Positions 38,183 to 45,874 of a stretch of DNA of 46,117 nt are shown in pieces. The stretch comes from a virus, in the IMG/VR virus record IMGVR_UViG_3300047318_000145, positions 1-46,117 of that record; one strand, 5' to 3'. Each line of letters opens with the position of its first letter. The stretch's first letter is position 1. The position numbers and the translations under genes were made by a program. The notes beneath the pieces are model-generated. The model saw only the letters and a program-made list of their open reading frames with translations, searched no databases and was not told the origin of the DNA.

Positions 38183-40397
38183 CGGTTTTCTGGCTAACGC
38201 CACCCGTTTCCACTGCATCGGTATCACCAACGTCGACACAGGCGAATACGTGGGCTACCGGCCCCACCAACTCGACGAAGCCTTGGATCGTATGACCGAG
38301 GCTGACGAGATCATCGGCCAGAACATCATCCGGCACGATATCCCGCTCGCCAAGAAACTGAGGAAGGGCTGGAGCCCCAAACCTGGAGCGAAGATCAGCG
38401 ACACGATGGTCATCAGCCGCACGATGTTTCCGAACATCAAGGCGACCGACATCGCGCTGGTTCAAGCAGGCAAGCTCCCGCCGAAATACAAAGGCAAGCA
38501 CAGCGTCGCTGCGTGGGGCCACAGGCTAGGTAACCCCAAGGGCGACTACGCGGAAATCATGGAAGCCAAAGCTCGTGAGCTTGGCCTTGAGAACCCGCGT
38601 GACATTGCGAACTTCGTGTGGGGCCAGTTCAACGAAGACATGTTCGAATACATGGGGCAGGACTGCGCCACCAACTTCGACATGTGGAAGCACTTCAATC
38701 CCGATGCCTACCCGCAGGCACCGTTAGCCCTTGAGCATCGTATTTCCCGCGTGTGCGATGCCATGAACACTGCGGGTGTGCCTTTCGACCTTCAGGCCGC
38801 TGGTGAGCTTCAGGCCGAACTGGTCGGTAAGAAGCATATCATCGAGACGAAGCTCAAAGAGAAGTACGGCTTCTGGTTTCAACCGGTGAGCCCTGATCCG
38901 ACCAAGTCCCTCTTCATTCCGAAGCAGCCTAACCGCAAGCCTGCGGTCGCTACGCTGGACGAGAATGGCGATTGGGAATGGTCGAACCCCGGCTACTGGG
39001 GTGACGAGACGATCACTGAGGAGCCTAAGCTCGACGTCGATGGCAACCCTGTCGTCAACGCGAAGGGTGTCGTGCAGACCCGCAAGGTGAAGACCTTCGT
39101 CGGATATCCGTGCACGAAGCTCAAGAAGATCGAGTTCAACCCGGGCTCCTCGGACCATCTTTCGAAGAAGCTGATCGAGCAGGGCTGGCGACCAACGAAG
39201 TTCACGGATGGCGGCAAGCCAGCCATGGACGAAGAAGTCATCGAGAGCATTGGCAACCTGTTCCCCGATATGGACGGACTGCCGACGCTCCTGATGGTCA
39301 ACAAGCGACTGTCGCAACTCGTTGGTGGCAAGTCTTCGAAGTATCCGCTGATCGACAGCGTGCAGGAGGATGGATGCATCCACGGCGTAATCAACCCTAT
39401 GGGAACGATCACAAGTCGAGCGGCCCATATGTTTCCGAATCTCGGACAGGTGCCGAGCGCGAAGAAACCGTACGGCCACGAATTCCGCAGGCTGTTCACC
39501 AAGCACGTGCCTACTTCCTATCACGGGACGGGCTTGTCGTCCTGCAAGCTGGGAAAGATGGTGCCTTGGAAGTTCTTAGGTGCTGACCAAGAGGGCCTAG
39601 AGCTTCGTGGGCTCGCCCACTACCTGCATCCGCTCGACGGTGGCAAGTATTGCACCACGGTCATCAGCGGTGATCCTCACTGGCTCCATGCGGTCGTCAT
39701 GGGCCTTGCCGAGGGTGACCGGGACAAGACCCCGAAAGACCAGAAGCCCACAGAGAAGCAGCAACTCCACACCGTCCTCCGTGAGGATGGCAGCAAGAGG
39801 TTCATCTATGCCTACATCTACGGATGCGGAGACGAGAAAGCTGGCTCTATCATTTACGAAGCTCTCCTCAATGCCCGACGCACGTGCGGCGCATTGGGAG
39901 CGGAAGTCTACAGCAAATTCTTCACCGAGAACCCCGGCGAAGATGAATTACGCAAAGTCGGCAAGAAGGTTCGCCGTAGCTTCCGCACGCGTATCGAAGG
40001 CTTCAAGGTTCTGCAGGACCGGCTCTCTGAGCAGGTTGGCAAACGCAATCGCGTCATCGGTCTCGATGGGCGCATCATTCCAATCAGGTCTGACCATAGC
40101 GCACTCAATTTCCTTATCCAGTCAGCCGGAGCCATCGTCTGTAAGGAATGGGTCGCCAGTGCCTTCGAAGAACTCGAACGGCGATACACCTACAATTGGG
40201 ATGACCCGTGGTCAGGAGACTTCGTGTTCGTGCTTTGGGTGCACGACGAAGTCCAGCTTTGCGTAAGAGAAGGCCTTGAAGAAGAAATCGGCAACATCAT
40301 CGTCGCCTGCGCCAAGAAAGCGGGCGAGCCGTACGGCCTCCGTGTCCCGCTCGACAGTAAAGCGGTCGTCGGAGATACGTGGGAAGACACCCACTGA
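38151..40397 (+). CDS. DNA polymerase, family A, with 3'-5' exonuclease
   Basis: 748 residues. Exonuclease: D7 and E9 in LLWDTESNG, and IGQNIIRHDIPLA near 63-75. Polymerase: motif A ADQEGLELRGLAHYLHP with D479, motif B-like SKRFIYAYIYGCGDEKAG, and motif C VHDEVQL with D699 and E700. Length is close to T7 gp5 (704). It replicates the phage genome together with the primase-helicase and SSB. Confidence 0.96.
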   Translation: MLRLLWDTESNGFLANATRFHCIGITNVDTGEYVGYRPHQLDEALDRMTEADEIIGQNIIRHDIPLAKKLRKGWSPKPGAKISDTMVISRTMFPNIKATDIALVQAGKLPPKYKGKHSVAAWGHRLGNPKGDYAEIMEAKARELGLENPRDIANFVWGQFNEDMFEYMGQDCATNFDMWKHFNPDAYPQAPLALEHRISRVCDAMNTAGVPFDLQAAGELQAELVGKKHIIETKLKEKYGFWFQPVSPDPTKSLFIPKQPNRKPAVATLDENGDWEWSNPGYWGDETITEEPKLDVDGNPVVNAKGVVQTRKVKTFVGYPCTKLKKIEFNPGSSDHLSKKLIEQGWRPTKFTDGGKPAMDEEVIESIGNLFPDMDGLPTLLMVNKRLSQLVGGKSSKYPLIDSVQEDGCIHGVINPMGTITSRAAHMFPNLGQVPSAKKPYGHEFRRLFTKHVPTSYHGTGLSSCKLGKMVPWKFLGADQEGLELRGLAHYLHPLDGGKYCTTVISGDPHWLHAVVMGLAEGDRDKTPKDQKPTEKQQLHTVLREDGSKRFIYAYIYGCGDEKAGSIIYEALLNARRTCGALGAEVYSKFFTENPGEDELRKVGKKVRRSFRTRIEGFKVLQDRLSEQVGKRNRVIGLDGRIIPIRSDHSALNFLIQSAGAIVCKEWVASAFEELERRYTYNWDDPWSGDFVFVLWVHDEVQLCVREGLEEEIGNIIVACAKKAGEPYGLRVPLDSKAVVGDTWEDTH

Positions 40398-40443
40398 AGA
40401 CACAGGGGACGCCTCAGGGCGTCTCCTACGTCTCCTGCGCCAA

Positions 40444-40617
40444 GTGCAGCGGGAGCACGTGCGGGTCAAGAGCGACCTCGCTCGCAAGGAAGCAGACGTC
40501 ATTGCGATGGCTGCGTCCCTGCAACTCATATCGACCAAGGTGGGCGCTCAGCGCTTCGCCAAGACGTGGTTGATTACCAGCAAGGGCCTCGTGTGGCTCA
40601 ACGAAAAGGACGACTAA
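40444..40617 (+). CDS. Small helical hypothetical protein
   Basis: 57 residues from GTG 40444 (start uncertain, no strong ribosome site; in-frame sequence extends upstream into the polymerase gene). It has a coiled-coil-like EHVRVKSDLARKEADVIAMA helix, then strands WLITSKGLVWLNE. TAATG junction with the next gene. Confidence 0.5.
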   Translation: MQREHVRVKSDLARKEADVIAMAASLQLISTKVGAQRFAKTWLITSKGLVWLNEKDD

Positions 40618-40931
40618 TGTCAATTGAAAGCCAGATCAACACACTGGTCGCAGAAGCTCAGAACGAAGCGTGGGACGCAGGCTATCTTGCAGGCGTAGAG
40701 GCGGCGCGGTCTCGACCGGCTGAGGCCGACGAAATCGTGCAGGATATCCTCGCGGACCTACAGGCCACTGCGTTCGCCTCAGAGGCTGAAGCTTCTGAGG
40801 AAGGAACGACTGCGAAGGTCAACGCCCAGCCCGAAGGTGCTGAGTGGCCTGAGGGCCTGCGTTACTCTGACCCGGACGAAGCTCAGTTGGAAGCGTGGAA
40901 GGCCTACGACAGGCAGGCATTGTTTCAGTGA
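40617..40931 (+). CDS. Acidic hypothetical protein
   Basis: 104 residues from ATG 40617 (MSIESQINTLVAEAQNEAWD). Very acidic and Ala/Glu-rich, mostly helical. Could be a DNA mimic or a replication accessory, but no family is recognised. Coupled to the exonuclease gene by GTGA. Confidence 0.65.
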   Translation: MSIESQINTLVAEAQNEAWDAGYLAGVEAARSRPAEADEIVQDILADLQATAFASEAEASEEGTTAKVNAQPEGAEWPEGLRYSDPDEAQLEAWKAYDRQALFQ

Positions 40932-41806
40932 AGAAACTCCTACTGATCGACGGCGACGAAATGCTGTTCAAGGCAACCGCTGCAGTCGAGCATGAGACCA
41001 AATGGAACGTGGTGCTGGGTGAGGTCGACTGGCGCGAGCCTCCGATCCACGTGCTCACCTCGTCTCCTCTCAAGGCCCAACAGGTGCTTGAGGAAATGCT
41101 GGAACGGTTCTTCGAACGCTTTGAGACCCGAGATCACTTCCTGTGCTTCTCGACCACGGCAGACTTCAACTTCGAACTCGACAAGCAGGCGAACTTCCGC
41201 TTCGACGTCGACCCGACCTACAAGAACAATCGGGCGAACTCACGCAAGCCTCTGTGCTACGCGATGATGCGGCGGTGGGTCGAGACCAAGTACAACTGCA
41301 AGAACTTCGTTGGGCTTGAAGCCGACGACGTGATGGGCGTTCTGGCAACCATGCCGATGAAGGACACTCAGCGCATCATCGTCTCGCAGGACAAGGACAT
41401 GCAGACCATCCCCACCCAGGTATGGCGCAAGGGCGACCTTGTGACCGTAACGGAGGAGGAGGCTGACAAGTTTCATCTGATGCAGACCCTCGCTGGCGAC
41501 ATCACTGACGGCTATCCGGGTTGCCCCGGGGTCGGCATGGTCACCGCAGAAGCCTTCGTCAACGCGCCCTACATCGCCACGCCGTACGAGCACACGATGG
41601 CTCGCGGCAAGCGTAAGGGCGAGGTGGAGACGCGGTGGAACGAGGTGCCCACGGATGACCTTTGGGCCGGTGTGGTCTCGCTGTACGCCAAGGCTGGCCT
41701 GACCGAGGCCGATGCTCTCCGACAGGCGCGTCTGGCTCGCATCCTGCGTTGGACGGACTGGGACAACAAGAAGAAAGAACCGATCCTTTGGACACCATCA
41801 CGGTAA
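40928..41806 (+). CDS. 5'-3' exonuclease, T7 gp6-like (FEN family)
   Basis: 292 residues from GTG 40928. N-terminal LLLIDGDEMLF gives the first metal Asp. GLEADDVMGV and SQDKDMQTIP carry the acidic cluster, and GDITDGYPGCPGVG is the helix-hairpin-helix or H3TH block. Order and length match T7 gene 6 exonuclease (300). It removes RNA primers and degrades host DNA. Confidence 0.93.
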   Translation: MKKLLLIDGDEMLFKATAAVEHETKWNVVLGEVDWREPPIHVLTSSPLKAQQVLEEMLERFFERFETRDHFLCFSTTADFNFELDKQANFRFDVDPTYKNNRANSRKPLCYAMMRRWVETKYNCKNFVGLEADDVMGVLATMPMKDTQRIIVSQDKDMQTIPTQVWRKGDLVTVTEEEADKFHLMQTLAGDITDGYPGCPGVGMVTAEAFVNAPYIATPYEHTMARGKRKGEVETRWNEVPTDDLWAGVVSLYAKAGLTEADALRQARLARILRWTDWDNKKKEPILWTPSR

Positions 41807-41865
41807 TCTCTCTCTGCGCCAACGCCTTCTTTGTTGGCCTACTTTTCATGGCAACAATTTCGTGA
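41788..41865 (+). CDS. Micro-membrane protein
   Basis: 25 residues from TTG 41788 (MDTITVISLCANAFFVGLLF), a single span. It overlaps the exonuclease end by 19 bases and the next start by GTGA. Coding status is inferred from tight coupling. Confidence 0.45.
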   Translation: MDTITVISLCANAFFVGLLFMATIS

Positions 41866-42353
41866 AGCTCTACGTCGATATGGATGGTGTGCTCGCTGAC
41901 TTCGACAAGTCGGCCGAGGCCATCCTCCAGACCAACAACATCTACAAGTACGAGTTCATCTGGGGCCCCGACAAGTTCTGGGAAGAACTCAACAAGCATC
42001 CCGACTTCTTCCTCGACCTCCCGCTGATGGGCGACGCAAGGCACCTGTGGGCGAAGATCAAACATCTGAACCCTGAGGTTCTCACTGCGCTCCCGAGGGA
42101 GAACGGTGAGCGTGTTTCCACGCAGAAGCGTTCATGGATCAGTTCGTTCGAACGCGCCACAGGCTCTGATCCCATCATGGTCCACACCTGTCAGACCAAG
42201 GACAAGCCGAAGCTCTGCAAGCCGGGTGACATCCTGATCGACGACCGTGCAGTCAACCGCGATGCGTGGATGAAGGCGGGCGGCATCTACATCGTGCACA
42301 CGAGCGCTGCGAACACACTGACGACGTTGCGCGCATTGGGAGTGATCAAGTGA
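41862..42353 (+). CDS. 5'(3')-deoxyribonucleotidase, HAD superfamily
   Basis: 163 residues from GTG 41862. The HAD motif I YVDMDGVLADFD has nucleophile D6 and general acid D8. Later GDILIDDRAVNRDAW gives the distal acidic motif. It is similar to NT5C-type dNMP phosphatases, which trim dNMP pools. It sits beside a dNTP-metabolism gene. In-frame upstream sequence is noncoding shadow of the exonuclease, so the coupled GTG is preferred. Confidence 0.88.
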   Translation: MKLYVDMDGVLADFDKSAEAILQTNNIYKYEFIWGPDKFWEELNKHPDFFLDLPLMGDARHLWAKIKHLNPEVLTALPRENGERVSTQKRSWISSFERATGSDPIMVHTCQTKDKPKLCKPGDILIDDRAVNRDAWMKAGGIYIVHTSAANTLTTLRALGVIK

Positions 42354-42823
42354 GTGACACCGAGTTCAAGCATCCCGACGAGTTCGGCTACACCGACCCA
42401 AGGCCCCGAGGCTCCGACCTCCTGCCTCAGACCGAGAAAGGCGTCCGCCAGTTCGGCACCGGAGCGACCCGAGACCTCGACGCCAACAAGCTCGACTTCG
42501 AAGGCTTCCTCTCGCCTCTGGTCCTCGAACGCTACGCCGAGCACATGCACAAGGCACGCAAGATGCCTGATGGCTCGATGCGCGAGAGCGACAACTGGCA
42601 ACTCGGCATCCCGGTCGTGGCCTACATGAAGTCTCTGTTCCGGCACTTCTTCAGCGTCTGGAAGCTCCACAGGGGCCTCCCGGTGTCCGAGGTTGTCCGT
42701 GGTGAGACCATCGTGAAGGACCTCGAAACCGAACTGTGCGCCGTCCTGTTCAACGCCAGTGGCATGCTGCACGAGGTCTTGAAGGCGAAGAAGCCTTCGT
42801 GGCCCGCGCCGGGTTCGCTGTGA
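42350..42823 (+). CDS. dATP/dGTP diphosphohydrolase N-terminal domain protein
   Basis: 157 residues from GTG 42350. The block RQFGTGATRDLDANKLDFEG, then SPLVLERYAEHMHKAR and WQLGIPVVAYMKSLFRH, is the signature of a phage family named for an N-terminal dATP/dGTP diphosphohydrolase domain. Ends ...LETELCAVLFNASGMLHEVL. It probably acts on deoxynucleotide pools; I see no PurZ-type gene here that would point to a Z-DNA pathway. Confidence 0.82.
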   Translation: MSDTEFKHPDEFGYTDPRPRGSDLLPQTEKGVRQFGTGATRDLDANKLDFEGFLSPLVLERYAEHMHKARKMPDGSMRESDNWQLGIPVVAYMKSLFRHFFSVWKLHRGLPVSEVVRGETIVKDLETELCAVLFNASGMLHEVLKAKKPSWPAPGSL

Positions 42824-43077
42824 AGCGTACGTCTGACGCTCACGGCACCAGCTACATCATCGACGCAGACGGACTGAAGGTTACGCCCGGGGGCCAAACG
42901 CGCCCCGGGTGTCCCCTCGTGGAAGTCTGGTGGTCGCGTGATGGCGCGAAGGCTGACGAGACAATCATCATCCGACAGGAATGGGCAGGCCGAGACACCG
43001 CTGAGGTGGTCGAGGTGACCCAAGGACAGGCCTACGACCTGATGAAGGCGCTGGCTGACGCTATGGAGCGCAAATGA
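42820..43077 (+). CDS. Small hypothetical protein
   Basis: 85 residues from GTG 42820 overlapping the upstream TGA. Beta-rich (VEVWWSRDGAKADETIIIRQ) with a C-terminal helix. Not recognised. Confidence 0.65.
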   Translation: MKRTSDAHGTSYIIDADGLKVTPGGQTRPGCPLVEVWWSRDGAKADETIIIRQEWAGRDTAEVVEVTQGQAYDLMKALADAMERK

Positions 43078-43331
43078 CTGACATTCAATCCACCAACGCC
43101 GTGATCGAGGGCGAATGCTCCCTCGTGACCTTCGGTGAGTTCTGGCACCTTGCCCCGGGAGACCATGCCTTCGCAGGGCCGTTCGCCACCAAGGAAGCTG
43201 CGCAGGCCGACGCCTACAAGTATCTGCAGGACGACGGCGGTCGCTACAACATCGACAGCGTCATCATCGTCAAGACGGTGGCGCGTGGCGAGAACACCAT
43301 CACCGTGGAGACCAACTTCCATGACGTCTGA
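43074..43331 (+). CDS. Small hypothetical protein
   Basis: 85 residues beginning MTDIQSTNAVIEGECSLVTF. FATKEAAQADAYKYLQDDGG is the main helix between strands. ATGA overlap upstream. Not recognised. Confidence 0.65.
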   Translation: MTDIQSTNAVIEGECSLVTFGEFWHLAPGDHAFAGPFATKEAAQADAYKYLQDDGGRYNIDSVIIVKTVARGENTITVETNFHDV

Positions 43332-43506
43332 GCGTAACGGGTCCCATCGCTACCGCGTGACGCCTGACGGCCTCGTGCTGGAAGTGGGCTACAGCTACTT
43401 CGCGTCCCAGCCTAATGGCGTGTGCGTCTGGAAGAACGACTACCGGCGCGCAACGGCTGACGACATCAATGACCCGAGCCTGCTAGTTGGCGTATCGGGT
43501 TCGTGA
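43321..43506 (+). CDS. Small hypothetical protein
   Basis: 61 residues from ATG 43321 (MTSERNGSHRYRVTPDGLVL), beta-rich. Overlaps the upstream gene by 11 and the GNAT gene by 20 bases. Confidence 0.55.
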   Translation: MTSERNGSHRYRVTPDGLVLEVGYSYFASQPNGVCVWKNDYRRATADDINDPSLLVGVSGS

Positions 43507-43933
43507 GGTTGACGGCCTCGACGAAGACATCCTCGACACCCTGCGAGAACTCCACGACGAATGCTTCGGTGACAGCGCACCAAACCTTTCTGCAGCGGAG
43601 GTTGCAAGAGGTCATTGGTGGCTGGCTTATTCAGTTGATGGCGGAAGAGAGCTTGCCGGTTTCTGCGGCCTCACGCCAACTTACGCTGACGAGAGCCTCG
43701 GCTATCTTAAAAGGGCTGCCGTTCGAAAACCTCACAGGGGAGCAGGCCTGCAGAGACGCTTTGTCCGCGTACGTGAAGCGAAGGCAAGGCGGCTGGGCTA
43801 CCGAGGCATCATCACTGACACCTCTGACAACCCTTCGTCAGCCAACAACCTAATCAAGTGCGGTTACCGCATGTTCACCCCGGAGAACCCTTGGGGCTTC
43901 CGGCACACCTGCTATTGGGAGAAGAACCTATGA
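43487..43933 (+). CDS. GNAT family N-acetyltransferase
   Basis: 148 residues from TTG 43487. ELAGFCGLTP..., then AAVRKPHRGAGLQRRFVRVR, is the acetyl-CoA pyrophosphate loop (R.x.x.G.G/A pattern) with its helix. SSANNLIKCGYRMF is the usual C-terminal helix-strand. Substrate unknown. It overlaps the upstream small gene and is coupled to the next by ATGA. Confidence 0.82.
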   Translation: MAYRVREVDGLDEDILDTLRELHDECFGDSAPNLSAAEVARGHWWLAYSVDGGRELAGFCGLTPTYADESLGYLKRAAVRKPHRGAGLQRRFVRVREAKARRLGYRGIITDTSDNPSSANNLIKCGYRMFTPENPWGFRHTCYWEKNL

Positions 43934-44124
43934 AATACTTCTTAATCATCGACCCCGCCCACAGCGACGCCTTCGTCCTGAAGGATGACAATGGTGCGCA
44001 GGAGTTCGCTACCGAAGCCGCCGCTGTCGCCGCTGCCAAAGACTATAGCTGTGACAGCTATGTGGTTCGGGCGACGGCCAGCGTCATGACGGTCGAGAAG
44101 CACAAGGTCACCAAACTCAAGTGA
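43930..44124 (+). CDS. Small hypothetical protein
   Basis: 64 residues from ATG 43930 (MKYFLIIDPAHSDAFVLKDD). Strand, helix (FATEAAAVAAAKDY), strand. Similar in style to other small ferredoxin-like phage proteins. Coupled on both sides. Confidence 0.6.
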   Translation: MKYFLIIDPAHSDAFVLKDDNGAQEFATEAAAVAAAKDYSCDSYVVRATASVMTVEKHKVTKLK

Positions 44125-44492
44125 GGAAGCTGTGGTTGATCCCAATTGTCTTCTTGCTGTCCGTAGCCGCCCTATGGGCCTACGGAAGCTTGCGGGCTCC
44201 CACGGTCTCCGAGGTGATCCTCAACCGCTTCCCCGCATCAGTCGAGACTTCTCAGTCCGCGCCTACCTTGGCATCACCAAAGATAATCGTCCCGGACTTC
44301 AATCCGTTCACGCCACAGCCTCAGCCCAAACGCTCAGGCGCATCGAGCAAGACGACAGTCAATGGTAAGCCGCATCGTCCTGCTGCTCCTCCGCCCGTAC
44401 CTTATGTGGCTGAGGAGCCTGCAGTCGCTGGACCTGAGTGCATCTGGCCCTTCAGGCTCATACCTGGTTGTCGACCACAAGAGGCGAACTGA
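44121..44492 (+). CDS. Membrane-anchored Pro-rich protein
   Basis: 123 residues from GTG 44121. N-terminal anchor KLWLIPIVFLLSVAALWAYG, then a soluble Pro/Ala/Ser-rich region and two late cysteines (ECIWPF, PGC). It looks like a secreted or periplasmic stalk. Spanin-like function is possible but it is far from the lysis genes. Confidence 0.6.
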   Translation: MRKLWLIPIVFLLSVAALWAYGSLRAPTVSEVILNRFPASVETSQSAPTLASPKIIVPDFNPFTPQPQPKRSGASSKTTVNGKPHRPAAPPPVPYVAEEPAVAGPECIWPFRLIPGCRPQEAN

Positions 44493-44599
44493 TGCTGATC
44501 ACCACCAAAGACCCTGAGTTGGTCAAAGGCCTTCTGGCCTCCGGCTGGTGGCGCAAAGGCGACACCTTCATCTGGATCAAAACCATAGGCCGCGCGTGA
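44492..44599 (+). CDS. Micro-protein
   Basis: 35 residues, MLITTKDPELVKGLLASGWW then RKGDTFIWIKTIGRA. TGATG junction upstream and GTGA downstream support expression. Unknown. Confidence 0.5.
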   Translation: MLITTKDPELVKGLLASGWWRKGDTFIWIKTIGRA

Positions 44600-44706
44600 A
44601 CGAGGCTGATCTCTTCACGTTCGAAATGTTCACCCTGCTGCCCTTCGTCTACTGGATGAAGATCATGCAAGCCCACACTGAATTCATGGAGGACCTTTGT
44701 CCCTAG
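44596..44706 (+). CDS. Micro-protein, aromatic/hydrophobic
   Basis: 36 residues from GTG (MNEADLFTFEMFTLLPFVYW). Amphipathic or membrane-associated. Coupled to both neighbours. Unknown. Confidence 0.45.
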   Translation: MNEADLFTFEMFTLLPFVYWMKIMQAHTEFMEDLCP

Positions 44707-44954
44707 CTGACCGCCAACGTAAACACGAAGCCACGCACGAGCGTACCGTCGACCAGCAGATTCTCGACGCGCTCTTGCGTATCGAAGAGAGCTTGATCAA
44801 GTATGGTCAGGCATTCTCCAAGGTCGACGAAGACGGCAACGTCGAGTTCATCCCGATGGAGAACGTCATGACCAACATCACGCCCACACCCACGCCGCTT
44901 GCCAAGGCTCTCGCCAAGAAGACCACGGGCGTCCGTAAGGTCGACCGCCTGTGA
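44697..44954 (+). CDS. Small helical hypothetical protein
   Basis: 85 residues from TTG 44697 with GGAGGA upstream. HERTVDQQILDALLRIEESL is a long helix; the C-terminus is basic. Not recognised. Confidence 0.6.
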   Translation: MSLADRQRKHEATHERTVDQQILDALLRIEESLIKYGQAFSKVDEDGNVEFIPMENVMTNITPTPTPLAKALAKKTTGVRKVDRL

Positions 44955-45103
44955 TCCGCTGCTTCACTTGGGTCCCCCGCATCGAGAACCGAAGCGCACG
45001 TAGGGCCGTGATGGTCCTTGTGAGCCCCTTGGTGCTCGTCGAATACATCGTCAACGCACCTATCACGTTTGCGCTGGACTTCATCAACGTTTGGAAAATC
45101 TAA
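44951..45103 (+). CDS. Small membrane protein
   Basis: 50 residues from GTG overlapping the upstream TGA. A basic N-terminus (RIENRSARR) precedes a span VMVLVSPLVLVEYIV. Unknown. Confidence 0.55.
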   Translation: MIRCFTWVPRIENRSARRAVMVLVSPLVLVEYIVNAPITFALDFINVWKI

Positions 45104-45276
45104 TGTTTGACATCAAGAAGGTCGAGGCCGAGGCTCAGAGTGAGCTTGCTGCCGAGAAGGCTACTGCCGCCAAGTCGAAGATCAAGGCCAAGCTGAAGCA
45201 GATTGCCGACGCCGAGCGCATCGTGTCCAACCTGCGCGACGAGTATGGCGTTCTCCTCCGCGACATCGGAGCCTAA
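45103..45276 (+). CDS. Small coiled-coil protein
   Basis: 57 residues, MFDIKKVEAEAQSELAAEKA and onward: one continuous charged helix with heptads. TAATG junction upstream; the next gene starts on the base after the stop. Confidence 0.65.
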   Translation: MFDIKKVEAEAQSELAAEKATAAKSKIKAKLKQIADAERIVSNLRDEYGVLLRDIGA

Positions 45277-45858
45277 GTGGCCCTAGGTGCCCTCCGTATG
45301 GAGGACATTCGTCTCCTGTCCCGTCCGCTCAAGGTCGAGTGGGCGGGGTGGGAGACCAACACATACCGCCTGCAGCAAGCAGGCTGGAAGCTGAGCGCCG
45401 AGCAGGACATCTACCAGAACCGCATGCGGCTGGCGATGCATCACGAACGCCTCAGCCTGTATGCTATGAGCCGGATGACCGAGTTCGAGTTCGACAGGTT
45501 CGCTCAGGACCCTAGGGCAGACTTCCCGATGATCGTCATGCAGGCCATGGGCCGCGAGGTGTTCATTCAGGAGCACGGCAGGATCGACTGGGGCTTCAAT
45601 GCGATTGATGCCAAGCCCTGTATGACCGAACGCAAGATCACCCGTATCGAAGACCTAGCGCACTTCGCTGCGCCTCTGGTCCGATGCAACGAGGTGCTCA
45701 TCCCCGAGGACAGCGTGCCCAAGCTGATGGAGCGTATTCTGGAGCTTCAGCAGCCCGCACGCACTGACCGCATCAAAGAGCAGATGCGCAGTCCTGAAGG
45801 CTACGACCGGCAACCTCAACAGAAGTTTCAAGCACAAATCATTTCCCTAGCAGCATAG
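45277..45858 (+). CDS. Conserved hypothetical protein
   Basis: 193 residues from GTG 45277 (MALGALRMEDIRLLSRPLKV). Contains VEWAGWETNTYRLQQAGWKL, AMHHERLSLYAMSRM and MVMQAMGREVFIQ. The style recalls small phage proteins of unknown function near the genome end. It directly precedes the methyltransferase-like gene. Confidence 0.7.
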   Translation: MALGALRMEDIRLLSRPLKVEWAGWETNTYRLQQAGWKLSAEQDIYQNRMRLAMHHERLSLYAMSRMTEFEFDRFAQDPRADFPMIVMQAMGREVFIQEHGRIDWGFNAIDAKPCMTERKITRIEDLAHFAAPLVRCNEVLIPEDSVPKLMERILELQQPARTDRIKEQMRSPEGYDRQPQQKFQAQIISLAA

Positions 45859-45874
45859 CATTTCATCCCGCAAA

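Noticed and set aside
40276-40443. Long N-terminal extension of the small gene ending at 40617
   Set aside because: The extension overlaps the end of the DNA polymerase gene and has Ser/Arg-rich out-of-frame composition; a start near 40444 is preferred.
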